Positions 20,656-30,639 of a stretch of DNA of 43,361 bases are shown one piece after another. The position numbers and the translations under genes are program-made. Source of the stretch: Scenedesmus sp. ARA3 (Eukaryota > Chlorophyta > Chlorophyceae > Sphaeropleales > Scenedesmaceae); assembly GCA_004335835.1 (NCBI GenBank), contig RWJK01001918.1:1-43361 (forward strand), read 5' to 3'. Position 1 is the stretch's first letter. The number at the start of each line of letters is the position of its first letter. A model generated the notes under the pieces. It ran no database searches and was not told where the DNA came from. It worked only from the letters and a program-made list of their open reading frames with translations.

Positions 20656-21317
20656 ATGTGGGGCTGGGAGCAGCTTTACTTCAACATAAAGGACGGTTTT
20701 TTAGGTAAGTTTGTGCCTACCAGAGGCATGGCGCCCTTGCGTGTGCCTTGATGCTGCCAGGTGCTGCAACAGTCAACCCCTGCATGCTGTCCTGCAGAGG
20801 CCATTGTTCGTGGGCACAGAGGTGGCCTGCTGACCGTCCCAGACTACAACAACCTCACACAGTGCGAGGCTCTAGATGATATTAAGCTCAACCTGGTGCG
20901 TGCAGAAGCACTAGCCAGCCACCAGCGACAGCAGCAGCTCACACAGCAGTACACACCCAAGGCATACTCGATCCAGCCACTCATGCATGCAGCGCTTGCT
21001 TTGCTCGCCTGCAGCTGGTTGCCACCAGACTGAGGGGGTGGCTTGTGAAGCATAGCAGCAAACCTATGTCGCTGCATCGTGGCAGAGCAGTAGGCAGGTG
21101 CAACAACGCAAGGCAGCTTCATACGTGACTGTGGTGGCTAGCTGCGCTCACGGTACATGTGCATGTTTACTTCATGTACGCAGACAGCAACCGACTATGG
21201 CGCATACTTGGCAAATGAGGCTTCACCGCTGTACACTTCCACTATTGTGGATAAGTGCACACAGAAGCTTGTGGACGACTGGAACAACATGCGCTGCCAG
21301 GTGCGCTGCGCAGCACT

Positions 21318-21350
<33 letters not shown>

Positions 21351-24300
21351 GCAGGGGCAGTGGGCACAGAGTGGTATGATTGGAAGTAACATGACGTTGT
21401 AGCAGCTGATCCCAGCTAGCGGGAGGGCTGGTGCTGGGGCGGCGTATGAAGCAGAGCAAACGTGCATGGCTGCAGCAAACTTGCAGGACAGCATGCCAGC
21501 AGCAGCCTCGCAACTCGGCGGATCATACAGAAGCCATGTATACTGCTTACGCTACATATAGCTTAATGAGCAAAGCCTGATCACCTGTGCCAGCATCTGT
21601 GCCAGCATGCAAATGTAGCAGCAAATCATGCGGCAGCAGCCAACGACTGCTGCTGGTGCCACATCAGGCAACGCTTGCCTTGATCGATGCACAAGCATGC
21701 AGTTGCAAGGCGTGCCTGTCAGCAACAGCCTGTAGCATGTAAGCGTCAGCTGCTTGCAGGACACGGGCAGCCTCACCTGCGCTGTCTGCTCGTGGTGTAG
21801 TGCTGTTGTCAGTGCATGCACTGCCTGCTGCGTTCTTGTGGCCCTATGCTTGCTGGCTTGTGCTTGCAGTGCATGCTGTGGCCAACCGTGTCTTGCAGGC
21901 TGGTGGGCTGTTGTCTTCATGTGCATGCACTTTCTGCGCAGCGCTTGCGCCTTGCGTGTGCAGCAACCTGTTTGTGTCAAACATTGCACAAGCTCTACGC
22001 TTGCACAGTTTTTGACACAAAACAGGTTGCTGCACACGCAAGGCGCAAGCACAGCGCAGGCAGTGCCACTAAGTGTGTTTTGATGCATGCATGCTGACCC
22101 TTTTTCAACCGTGTATGACAGCAAAAAGTACAAATCGTGTGTCTCAATCTATGCATGCTGACCAGTGCTCCAGCAGCGGCTGCTGTACCCTGCTGTCTCC
22201 TATGCAGGCGGAAGAGATGCCGGCTAAGCTGCTGGACTGCACCAGCCGCCACAGGCTGCTGTGCTGCTGTGTTGTGCTGATGTGTCACTGCCTGCCCTGC
22301 GCTGTCCTGTGCTGCCCCTGGCTGCCTCATATGCTCTGGCCAAGTCCCAGGACTTTTGTGCTCATGGGCACATCATGGTTTGCGGCTGTGCCTATGTGTG
22401 CTCACTGTCTGCCTTGTGCTGTGCTGTGCTGTTTCCTGCTACATCATGGCCTATGCATGCTGGCGAGACGCTGGCCAAGTTCCTGGACTTCTGCACGTAC
22501 TGCCACATGCTGCTGTGCTGCTGTGCTCATGTGTCCTCACTGCCTTCTCTGCGTTATCCACTGCTGCCTGCTGCAGGCTGACGAGACGCTGGCCAAGTTC
22601 CTGGACTTCTGCACCTACGGGCACATGATCGATAACGTGGTGCTCATCGTCACGGGCACGCTGCACGAGCGCGACGTGCAGGTGCGCTTTGCATGTCTTG
22701 TGTGTGCATGCGTTTTGTGTATGTGTCAAGTACGGCGGAGCAAGAGAGGGAGTCACATGTTGGGCTTGGCACGACACGGGACGGTCGGAAACACCAGGAT
22801 GAACACACGGCGGCTGTCATCGCATGTGCCGCCCCTGCACCTGCCTGCAGGAGCTGCTGGACAAACGTCACGCGCTGGGCATTTTGACAGCATCATCAAT
22901 GTTATAAAGGTTGATTTATGGTTGATTTATGTGAACCAGGGGAACACCGAAGCACGCCTGCCTTGCTGTCCCTGCATGTATGTCTGCTTGCAGGAGCTGT
23001 TGGACAAGTGCCACCCGCTGTGCATGTGTGACAGCATTGCTTATATGCTGCTCCACAGAACCTAGCTGCATGCAGTAAATCCATATAGCCATATAGCCAT
23101 ACGTTTTTTGCCTGCAGGAGCTGCTGGACAAGTGCCACCCGCTGGGCATGTTTGACAGCATCGCCACGCTGGCGGTGGCGGCCAACATGCGCGAGCTGTA
23201 CCGGCTGGTGCTGGTGGACACGCCCCTGGCCCCTTACTTCAGCGAGAACCTGACGCATGAGGACCTGGACGAGATGAACATCGAGGTGTGTGGCGCTTGG
23301 CAAGCGCTGGTCTGCAGTAGGGTGTGGTTGCTCCTGCAAGGCAGGTCGTTTGATTGATGTCGGTACATTGTATGCCGCAGATCATGCACGACATGCTCTG
23401 CAAGGGCTCGGGCGTTCTGAAATGTGTACATGAGATCTTGCTGTAATAGTCAACGGAACTATGCGGGATTTGTGTTGCTGCCTTGCTGCCTGCCTGCTGA
23501 TCATGCGCCGCGCGCTGTACAAGGCCTACCTGGACTTGTTAGTGTGTCGCAGGGTCATTTTGATGTAACAAGCAATGTGATATCATCATCTGCACTGCCT
23601 GTCCGCAGATCATGCGCAACACGCTGTACAAGGCCTACCTGGATGACTTTGCGGCCTTCTGCGGCAAGCTGGGCGGCACCACTGCAGAGGTCATGAGCGA
23701 CCTGCTGGCCTTTGAGGCGGACAGGCGCGCACTCAACATCACACTCAACTCCATCGGCACAGGTGGGTGGTATTGGAGGGGCTGCTGTCTCTACCCCATT
23801 TGCTCGGTTGGCAGTTGGTTTTGTGTCTGTTTGATAGTGTGTTTGAGGCGGATTGGCGTGCACAACAACATCACACTCAACCCCATTGGCACAGGTGCGG
23901 CGGCTGCAAGTTTGTATTTGATTGTTAAGATAACTTCTGTACCCAGCTCACTGCGCTAAACCTCACTGCCTTGAACCATGACTGCCCTGAACCTCACTGC
24001 CCCGCACCGCACTGTTTGCTGCAGAGCTGACGCGCGACGCCCGCAAGAAGCTGTACTCAAATTTTGGGCTGCTGTACCCAGCTCACTGCCTTGACCTGAC
24101 TGCCTTGAACCCTGACTGCCTTAAACCCCACTGCCTTGAACCTCCCTCTGCTGCAGAGCTGACACGCGACGACCGCAAGAAGCTGTACTCCAACTTCGGG
24201 CTGCTGTACCCTCACGGCCACAACGAGCTGAGCATCGCGGAGGACTTTGACCAGATTCGTGCAGCCATGGAGAAGGTGCCAGCCTACGCCAACGTGTTCA

Positions 24301-25632
24301 ACAAGGTGGGTTGAAAGATCCAGTGCTGGAACTGCTCATGAATCAGCATTCTATGGCGCTGCTGCTAGGCTGTGTGGCTTTGACCAGATCAGGGCAGCCA
24401 TGGAGAAGGCGCCTGCCTACGCAAACGTGTTCAACAAGGTGAGGCGTGCAATAGTGATTGCTTCCTTGCAGCATTGTTTGAGATTGAATAAGTTTTGACC
24501 AGGTCAGGGCAGCCATGGAGAAGGTGCCTGTATATGCAAACGTGTTCAACAGGTGAGCCGCGCAACAGGTTTCATCCTTGCAACAAGATGTTACCAGGTT
24601 TCATGATGTTGACCAGATCAGGGCAGCCATGGGGAAGGTGCCTGCGTAAGCAAACGTGTTCAACAAAGTGAGGCGAGGCGCAGATGCGAAACACGCCTGT
24701 GCCCCATACTCAGCTGCTGCTGTGTCATGCCCACACTAGTGGATGCTTACCCACCCCCTGCTGCTGTACCTGCTGTGTCCCTGTGCAGCTGGGCTACGGC
24801 GAGGCTCAGATGCTGGACAAGCTGTTGTACGAGGAGGAGGTCAAGCGCTGCTGCGCGTGCTTCGAGCAGCAGTTCCACTACGGCGTGTTCTACGCCTACA
24901 TGAAGCTGCGGGAGCAGGAGATCCGCAACATCATGTGGGTCAGCGAGTGCGTGGCGCAGGTGAGGCGGCGTGAGCGGTAACGGAAAAGGCAACAGAGTGT
25001 GTGTTTGTGGGTGAGGGGGGGGGGAGAGGGGAGGATTGCAACATCATGTGGGTCAGCGAGTGCGTGGCGCAGGTGAGGCGGCGTGAGATGTGTGAGGGAA
25101 GAAGTGGATTGCTGGCTGCAGTTTGGGGGTGGGTGGGGGGTGCATTGCACGTGGTGCGCAACATCATGTGGGTCAGCGAGTACGTGGCGCAGGTGAGACG
25201 GCGTGAGGAGGGCTGGTTACTTGCCAGTGGGTCGAGTAGTATGTGGCGCATGCAAGTAGTGAGGCTGGCTAGTGGTGTGTGGCATCGTGTGGGTCAGCGA
25301 GTGCATGGCGTGGGTGAGGCTGCCTGAGGCGAGTGTGGGCTGGTTTCCTGGCGCGTACTCGGTGTCTGTTTGCCTGGCAGGTTTGCGGCATCATGGTGAT
25401 TGGACGGCTGCCTGCGAGCCATTGCATGTGTGCCTTAGTTACTTTGACAGGCACTTTCGTGAGGTGCAGTTCGTGCAGCTTGCCGCTATATCATAATACA
25501 ATGTTGAGCACGAGCATACTTGTGTTGTTGACCGCCTCTTGCGCTGTGTTGCTGAATGGCTCTGCTTGCGCTGCTGTGCCCCTGCAGGACCAGAAGGCCC
25601 GCATCAACGATGGCATTGTGTTCCTGTTCTGA
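20656..25632 (+). CDS. VHA-d: V-type H+-ATPase subunit d
   Basis: Subunit d caps the c-ring of the V0 sector and links it to the central stalk of the vacuolar proton pump. Nine exons: 20656-20704, 20798-20895, 21184-21300, 22577-22681, 23118-23285, 23609-23762, 24157-24305, 24789-24959, 25588-25632. The spliced length is 351 aa, the normal size for the family, and every phase agrees. Hallmarks are [125 protein letters not shown] and [20 protein letters not shown]. The start [16 protein letters not shown] matches the usual N-terminus. Introns hold at least 15 exon-edge copies and a long hairpin. TGTAA at 26061 may be the poly(A) signal. Confidence 0.96.
21943..22050. repeat. Long imperfect hairpin in V-ATPase d intron 3
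   Basis: Arms of 51 and 52 nt (21943-21993 and 21999-22050) with a 5-nt loop, from GCTTGCGCCTTGCGTGTGCA to its complement, with only a few mismatches and bulges. Weaker pairing extends outward (CTGCGCAGCGC against GCACAGCGCAG). It could be a foldback element, a duplicated-inverted exon-free segment, or a small-RNA hairpin. Confidence 0.88.
22200..22515 (+). repeat. Three copies of V-ATPase d exon 4 start
   Basis: Blocks at about 22205, 22333 and 22455 repeat GCTGACGAGACGCTGGCCAA and the next ~40 nt of the true exon (22577). Spacing is 117-128 bp. The farthest copy is the most diverged; the copy at 22455 is nearly identical over ACGCTGGCCAAGTTCCTGGA but has lost the AG acceptor context. Confidence 0.88.
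22849..23045 (+). repeat. Two copies of V-ATPase d exon 5 start
   Basis: CTGCAGGAGCTGCTGGACAA at 22844-22900 and CTTGCAGGAGCTGTTGGACA at 22989-23045 both keep the acceptor and ~50 nt of the true exon (23118). Small deletions break the frame in each. Confidence 0.9.
23370..23897 (+). repeat. Copies around V-ATPase d exon 6
   Basis: Two upstream copies of the exon start at 23377 (GCAGATCATGCACGACATGC) and 23498 (GATCATGCGCCGCGCGCTGT); the original is at 23607. One downstream copy of the exon end sits at 23850-23897 (ACATCACACTCAACCCCATT, then GGCACAG and a GT donor). Exon 6 itself is 23609-23762 and is not part of the repeat call. Confidence 0.85.
24021..24085 (+). repeat. Copy of V-ATPase d exon 7 start
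   Basis: GCTGCAGAGCTGACGCGCGA and ~45 more bases match the true exon 7 start at 24151, about 133 bp downstream. It is embedded in a CTGCCTTGAACC-type low-complexity stretch (23960-24150) that repeats on both sides of the copy. Confidence 0.9.
24375..24672 (+). repeat. Three copies of V-ATPase d exon 7 end
   Basis: TTTGACCAGATCAGGGCAGC...GTGTTCAACAAG with a GTGAGG-like donor recurs at about 24380, 24495 and 24610; the original ends at 24305. Spacing is 115-133 bp. The third copy has a TAA within it and a damaged donor. Confidence 0.92.
25037..25325 (+). repeat. Three copies of V-ATPase d exon 8 end
   Basis: AACATCATGTGGGTCAGCGA...GTGGCGCAG plus the donor and GTGAGGCGGCGTGAG of the intron recur at 25040, 25160 and 25281. 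The original ends at 24959. Spacing is 113-121 bp; the first copy is identical over ~45 bases to the original. Confidence 0.93.
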
Positions 25633-27794
25633 TCCAGATCTAGATAGTTCCTGCAGCAGCCAGGCCAACAGCAGCAAGCCTTGGGCACTACTGTAGGTGG
25701 ATGCGCAGCTGATGTGCACAGAGCTTCCCAGCAGCAGCAGCAGCAATAACAGGCCGTGTGGCAGCTTAGCTTCACAGCAGTGGAGCGTGGTTGCACAGCC
25801 GAGGGATGCCTGCGGGGTACTGCACTGCCTGCAGACGCCTTGCACCAGCGCTGCAGCATTGGTGAGAGCTTGCTCAGTGCTTGCTTATTCAGCACGGCAC
25901 TGTGGCTGTGTGGGTCACGCAGCCAGGCTGGAACTTAAGTATGCGAGCTGCAGCTGGCGGACTGCAGCAGGGGTGATACGACAGATGGCAGCGTTCGTGT
26001 CCAGCACGTCTAGCATGGGCTCTGCACAGCACCTGGATGATTGTGTCATGCCTTGGAAGGTGTAAGTGGTAGCCGGCACCCTTTCTTTATGCTCTCCTGG
26101 CATGAAACGGTTGCAGCTTTTCAGAATCGCGCCATGCAGTGTGGTGCTGCAGGCTGCATGGTCACTTGCTGCAGGTTGCAGCACGGCGTCTGTCACTCAT
26201 GCGGCATGAGTCATGCCAGCACCTGGTTGTGCATCTACGCTGTAGGGTTCTGTTGCGTGGCGCAGAGAGTCACAGGCATCTGCAGCACTGTGTCAAGGAG
26301 GGTCGATGTCTGTGTAGCTCTGTGTGTTCCAACATACACAGATGCTTTGGCTGGAAAGGACAGCATCATGATGCTGCATGTGCTGCCCAGGGCCGTGTTG
26401 CAGGGCAGTATAGGTTGAGCCTGTGTTGTGTCTGCTCTGTATTGTGCATGATGCACTACGGCTGCATGGCGGTTTTGTGTTGCTAGGCCGCACTGCGACC
26501 GTTGTCACACAGTGGGCTGTGTAACCATGCTGACTCGGCTGTGTCTGCTGCTAGGACACGTCGGACAATTGCACTCTTTACAAGCGCAGCAAAGCGACTA
26601 CTAGTGGTCACAAATAAAATCTACCAATCTGCCAGCGCATATTGTGCCCTGCGGCAGGTCGCCAGCGCATTTTTCAGCGCTGGATCATCCACTGCAACAG
26701 CCTTGCATTGCGGCACACAAAAGGAGGCGCCAGGAATGCCTTGCCTGCACGTGCTGCCAACAACGCAACTCTAACCTCAAACACAAACAGCCGGCCTGCC
26801 GTCGAGCTGCCTGGTATCTGCTGCAGAAACCACAGCGCACCCGCTGCAGACAAAACAATGCACTCGCTCCTTGCTTGTAACTGCTCCAAACTGCAACACC
26901 GCTGCATATCACAGCCAGCATCAGATGTATGGCAGCATTCTAGCGCGCATTGCCTTTTTATCCCACATGCTGGCCAGGCAAGCTGCTACTGTTCGGCTCC
27001 TGCTGTCCAGAGCTCACTTAGCCAAGCCATGACACCAGCACCCCAGCGCGCATTGCCAAATTCTTGCACCAGCTGGCCAGGCAAGCTGCCCGTGCGTGGC
27101 TCCTGCTGTTTGGCGCTCACTCAGCCAGGACACAACTAAAGCACCCCATGCTTCATTGCTGCAATGCGCTGACACTCGTGCGCAACATACAACACAACTT
27201 GTCATGCAGAGCAACAGCCGCCTATCGAGTTGCTGCACCACATCCTCGCCTCAGCTGCTGCCCAGCATGACAATATTAACACGTTGTATGCATGAAAATG
27301 GACTCCACAGATGTGTGGACTGGTGGTGCAGTGCTGCATGCTACGGCAGTGGCATGAACAGACACAGCTAGCACTTGCATTGCCCACACGTGTGATTCCA
27401 TGCGTGATGCAGCGCTGTACTGCACAACGGCATGTATACACACACGCTTTATCTTTCCAGAGCTGCTGCTGCAACGGAAGCAGGGGCAGCAAATGCTCTG
27501 AGGGCGAGCCACTGTGAACGCGAATCACTATATCTGCTGGGCCACATTTTGGTGCTTGCGCAGCACCCAGCTGCTGAGCAATCAGCCATGCTCTGCATCA
27601 CCTCGCAAAGCAACACTGCGCTGCTAACCATACCACGCAGGCACCGCGAGCGCGCAGGAAGGCTTGGGTCATCGATGGTAAGTCAAGCAGTGGTCAATGC
27701 TGTTGTTTCTGCCGCCGCTGCCGCTGCTGCGACTGCTGCTGTTGCTGGGGATTGCTGGGCACACCGAGATGTCCTGCAAACAGCAGAGCCTGTG
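25633..27794. other. Unresolved region, 2.2 kb
   Basis: Between V-ATPase d and mL53, whose 3' ends converge. Coding-like pieces are seen on the minus strand, for example 25915-26090 (AICRITPAAVRQLQLAYLSS) and 26680-26900 (STAGRLFVFEVRVALLAARA), but I could not chain them with matching phases or recognise a family. A tandem duplication of about 108 bp lies at 26943-27128. Confidence 0.35.
26943..27128. repeat. Two-copy ~108-bp tandem duplication
   Basis: Segments beginning GCGCGCATTGCC at 26943 and 27050 share CTGGCCAGGCAAGCTGC and GGCTCCTGCTGT, then GCTCACT. The period and decay resemble the exon-edge copies elsewhere, although no gene has been recognised here. Confidence 0.8.
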
Positions 27795-27975
27795 TCATCT
27801 TTTGCCTCCTGCTGCTGCTGGTGCTGCTGCTGCTGCTGCTGGTGCTGCTGCTTTGCCTGTGCTCTGGCTGCTGTATGGATCAAAGTTGACGTCTTTCATG
27901 ACGCCACGGAGCTCCATCTCAGTTGCTTTCTGCTCTATTAGCTTGACAATATCAGCCACCTGCAGGCACAGCAGC

Positions 27976-28030
<55 letters not shown>

Positions 28031-28416
28031 CTTATTGTGCCCAGGCGTCAAGCACCTGCTGCGCCAGGCAGGCTGAAAAGGGGTACAGTACAGGGCAACA
28101 TGCACAGTAAGCACTTGATCGAGTTATGGTGTAGTGGCTGTACAGATGAAATGGCAAAGCAGCAGCAGGCCAAGCAGCAAGCACGTACCTTGAGGTCTGC
28201 TGTGTACAGTTTGTGCTGCTCATTGTCTGCAAACTGCAGCTCTATGAAGCTGCGAGGTATCTGCGCCGTTTCTACCACTTTGTAGTCCACTACGCAGTCG
28301 GGATTGGATTTGCGGGCCTTGTCATTGCCCACTCGCGCCAGCAGCTCACGAGCGGGAGTAGCCCTGGCATCACTAGGATGAAACTGAATAAAGACGCGTT
28401 TTAAGTGCTTCAGCAT
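27795..28416 (-). CDS. MRPL53: Mitochondrial ribosomal protein mL53
   Basis: Protein of the large mitoribosomal subunit with a thioredoxin-like fold, 130 aa. Two exons: 28416-28189 (76 codons) and 27959-27795, joined at phase 0 (donor AAG/GTACGT, acceptor TGCAG/GTG). The N-terminus MLKHLKRVFIQFHPSDARAT and the SNPDC motif match plant mL53 (family pattern MLKxLxxVxxxFxPxDxR...KxSNPxC). Exon 2 gives VADIVKLIEQKATEMELRG and ends in an Ala/Pro-rich tail, GGKR-stop. That tail is longer and more alanine-rich than I expect for the family. The intron carries a long CTG run just before the acceptor. Confidence 0.88.
27976..28028 (-). repeat. CTG run before mL53 exon 2
   Basis: About 16 CTG units in the sense (minus) direction, within 20 nt of the acceptor at 27961-27960. 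Among the longest triplet runs of the window. Confidence 0.88.
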
Positions 28417-29402
28417 GGCTGCGTGGCAACTGGCTACCGCCAGGTGAATAGGATCTGCCCACAACGCTTCAGCACAACCAAGCAGCAAGACAGTGGCAGC
28501 TCAGCAAGCGTGCACACTCGGCCTGAGCAACTTGCACCTGCATGCGCGTCAAAATCAAGGTAAGTACAGGACTATCGTCCTGGCGTAATGGTGCACACGT
28601 ACTTGTCATGAGGTGTGCAAAACACAGCAGGGTTTCATGAGGGTTCTGGCACTGACGCATTAACAAGTGATGTTTGCGCCTCCATTGGTGCCGCCTCTTG
28701 GGGTGGTTTTCAAATGCTGGCTACACCTTTCGAGCCACGCCAATGTAGCGACAAGTCTGGTTGTTGATGGACCTGAACCAGACGTGCAGCAGCAGGCCGC
28801 CTGCAGAGGGCCTCTGCTACACACCTTGCAAAACGTACAGTCAGCAGTCACAGTCTGACAACATGGCATGCACACTGGCAGTATTGGATGATCCCAGCAG
28901 CCCACAGCCAGTATAGACACAGTTGCTCGGCACCAAGTCCAATAGGGTGAACTTCCCAAATGTGAGGTGTGAATGCCGCACATGACAGCTTTCGACGCCC
29001 ATATCGATCGAGAGTGCTCAGGATGCTGACTAAGTAGTACTACATGCTTACATGCCATATGCAAACTCTCTGTCAACAGCTGGGGGTGTGACACCTGCAA
29101 GGTGTCACTTGGCAAGGCTTGCGCCACTGAGCCGCATGGTCCAAATTGGATGCCAGGTTCGGACTGCGCTGCCGACCAAGCTGCACACCCTTTACTGCAG
29201 TGCTGGCCATGATACGTGTGGCAGCGTAGCCTTCTTGATGCCAGTAATCCATAGTGAAACTGATTGTGAATTCCAATCCCCTTTCCTACTCATGTGCCAA
29301 CAAAGGGGTGCTCGTCAAGAGCAGTCTGCACAACAGTAAAACATCTGGGCAAGAACATGATGATGATCTGGGCAAGAAGTCCATAACGGCAAAATGACAA
29401 CA
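28417..29402. other. Intergenic upstream of mL53
   Basis: Promoter side of mL53. Opposed ORFs at 28660-29127 (-) and 28667-28858 (+) overlap; the plus-strand one (FAPPLVPPLGVVFKCW) reads somewhat like protein but has no recognised family. TTTT on the minus strand at 29391-29394 is the likely Pol III terminator of the tRNA. Confidence 0.45.
29391..29394 (-). terminator. Pol III T-run after tRNA-Gln
   Basis: AAAA on the plus strand (TTTT on the minus strand), eight bases beyond the tRNA 3' end, as expected for RNA polymerase III termination. Confidence 0.65.
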
Positions 29403-29474
29403 AGGCCCTACCCAGGTTCGAACTGGGGTCACTGGATTCAGAGTCCAGTGTGATAACCACTACACTATAGAGCC
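29403..29474 (-). tRNA. tRNA-Gln (anticodon CUG)
   Basis: Minus-strand cloverleaf of 72 nt including the discriminator. Acceptor stem GGCTCTA/TAGGGCC pairs with one G-T. The A-box-like TAGTGTAGTGGTTATCA gives the D arm, the anticodon arm is CTGGA-CTCTGAA-TCCAG with anticodon CTG, and the T arm contains GTTCGAACC. No intron. It resembles other eukaryotic tRNA-Gln genes. It decodes CAG, the codon that dominates the Gln runs of this window. Confidence 0.95.
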
Positions 29475-30639
29475 GGTAGTGAACCGAGGCTGTGAAGCCC
29501 CCGAGTTAGGATGTGCAACACCTGCCAGACAACGTTGCTATATACGGCGATCAACGGGTTTTAGGGTTTAGCGAGCGCGGAACTTTTTTACAGGCTTTTC
29601 CGGCTTTTGACGCTCATATCATCCTATAAACAACATAAGCTTTCTATTTCAGCTGCCCTGGCCCCAAGATCGGCATGGAACTCAGAGCTGCAAAATGTAC
29701 GCTGCTGGTTGGTCTGCAGGACTGAGATTGCTCCGTCAAGGCCTTGTGTGACTTGTGTAGGGGCAGATCAACCGCTCACTGTAACCAGGGTGCCGCTCAA
29801 GTGGACCTCGGCAGGTTCAGGATCACGATGACTTGCCAGCATGGCATGCGCCAGACAGCTGACCACTCATCACCCTGCAAGTCTGCACTTCATGTGCTGC
29901 TGCAATACTGCTGATCAACTGCTTTGCCGCCTATCATTTGCCGCATGGCACAGCCTGAAACACTCTTACAGTGATAGTGATATGCTCGACTCAAGCAGAA
30001 GGTCCTCAAGGTAGACTGGGTGTGTCTCCTTGATGTGGCTTGCATGTGAGTTTGTTGTCTCATAACTTTGTTGCAAACGCACTGAGACAAAATTTGCTCC
30101 TGCGCCTGCCCAACAGACCGACTGCTGAGCATCTGCAGAAGAAGACAACAACCCCATGCGTCCTGTGCTGTGTTGTCTTCATACATCTGTCAGTTGCAAA
30201 TCACGCTCAGGACTGAATTGAGACATCGATTGAGCAGGGTTTCATGTGCAGCGAGCGAAACAATGAACACCATTTGACAGCCTTTGTGTGACAGGCGGGC
30301 CACTGATGACAGTACCGCAGCACGGTTTCCGGTATCGCCCCAGTACGTCAAATCCCACACATATTGTTTTGTTCGCAGCCTTTGCTTTTTAGTCACAAAT
30401 TTTTTGTAGTGTGTTGGTGGAACTGGCGCGAGTTGTACAGTCATGGCGGGACGAACCAAGTTGGACCAAATGATGCTTTCTAAAGGCCAGATGCGCCAGC
30501 GTAGCAATTGACTTCAATAATCGGAGTTATCTGTATCTTGTGACAGTGCTACACGCTGTGTAGTCCGCAGGCCTGCCGTTTTACTGCTGTACACACAGCA
30601 GCAGCATCAGCACACACGTCATGAAGCAGACTTGCACTC
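29475..30639. other. Intergenic before the kinesin gene
   Basis: Lower GC than the genes. GGTTTTAGGGTTTAG at about 29556-29570 resembles two telomere-type units or a telo-box. A minus-strand ORF at 30190-30507 (MTVQLAPVPPTHYKKFVTKK at its centre) is not recognised and shows no splice context. Otherwise nothing I can name. Confidence 0.45.

Noticed and set aside
22073..23065. 330-codon plus-strand ORF across V-ATPase d introns 3-5
   Set aside because: Only its middle (22577-22681) is the real exon; the rest reads intron sequence and exon-edge copies, rich in Cys and His without family likeness.
25037..25325. Exon 8 copies considered as extra coding exons of V-ATPase d
   Set aside because: They have no acceptor of their own, and adding any of them would duplicate MWVSECVAQ in a protein that is already 351 aa, the family length.
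28660..29127. 155-codon minus-strand ORF upstream of mL53
   Set aside because: No recognised domain, Cys-rich composition, no splice or UTR context, and overlapped by an equally open plus-strand frame.
29556..29570. Telomere-like TTTTAGGG/TTTAG stretch
   Set aside because: Only about two units, far from any chromosome end seen here. Too short to call an interstitial telomere; at best a telo-box.
30190..30507. Minus-strand ORF considered as a transposon or small gene
   Set aside because: Contains no transposase, reverse transcriptase or other motif I can name, and no terminal repeats are visible around it.
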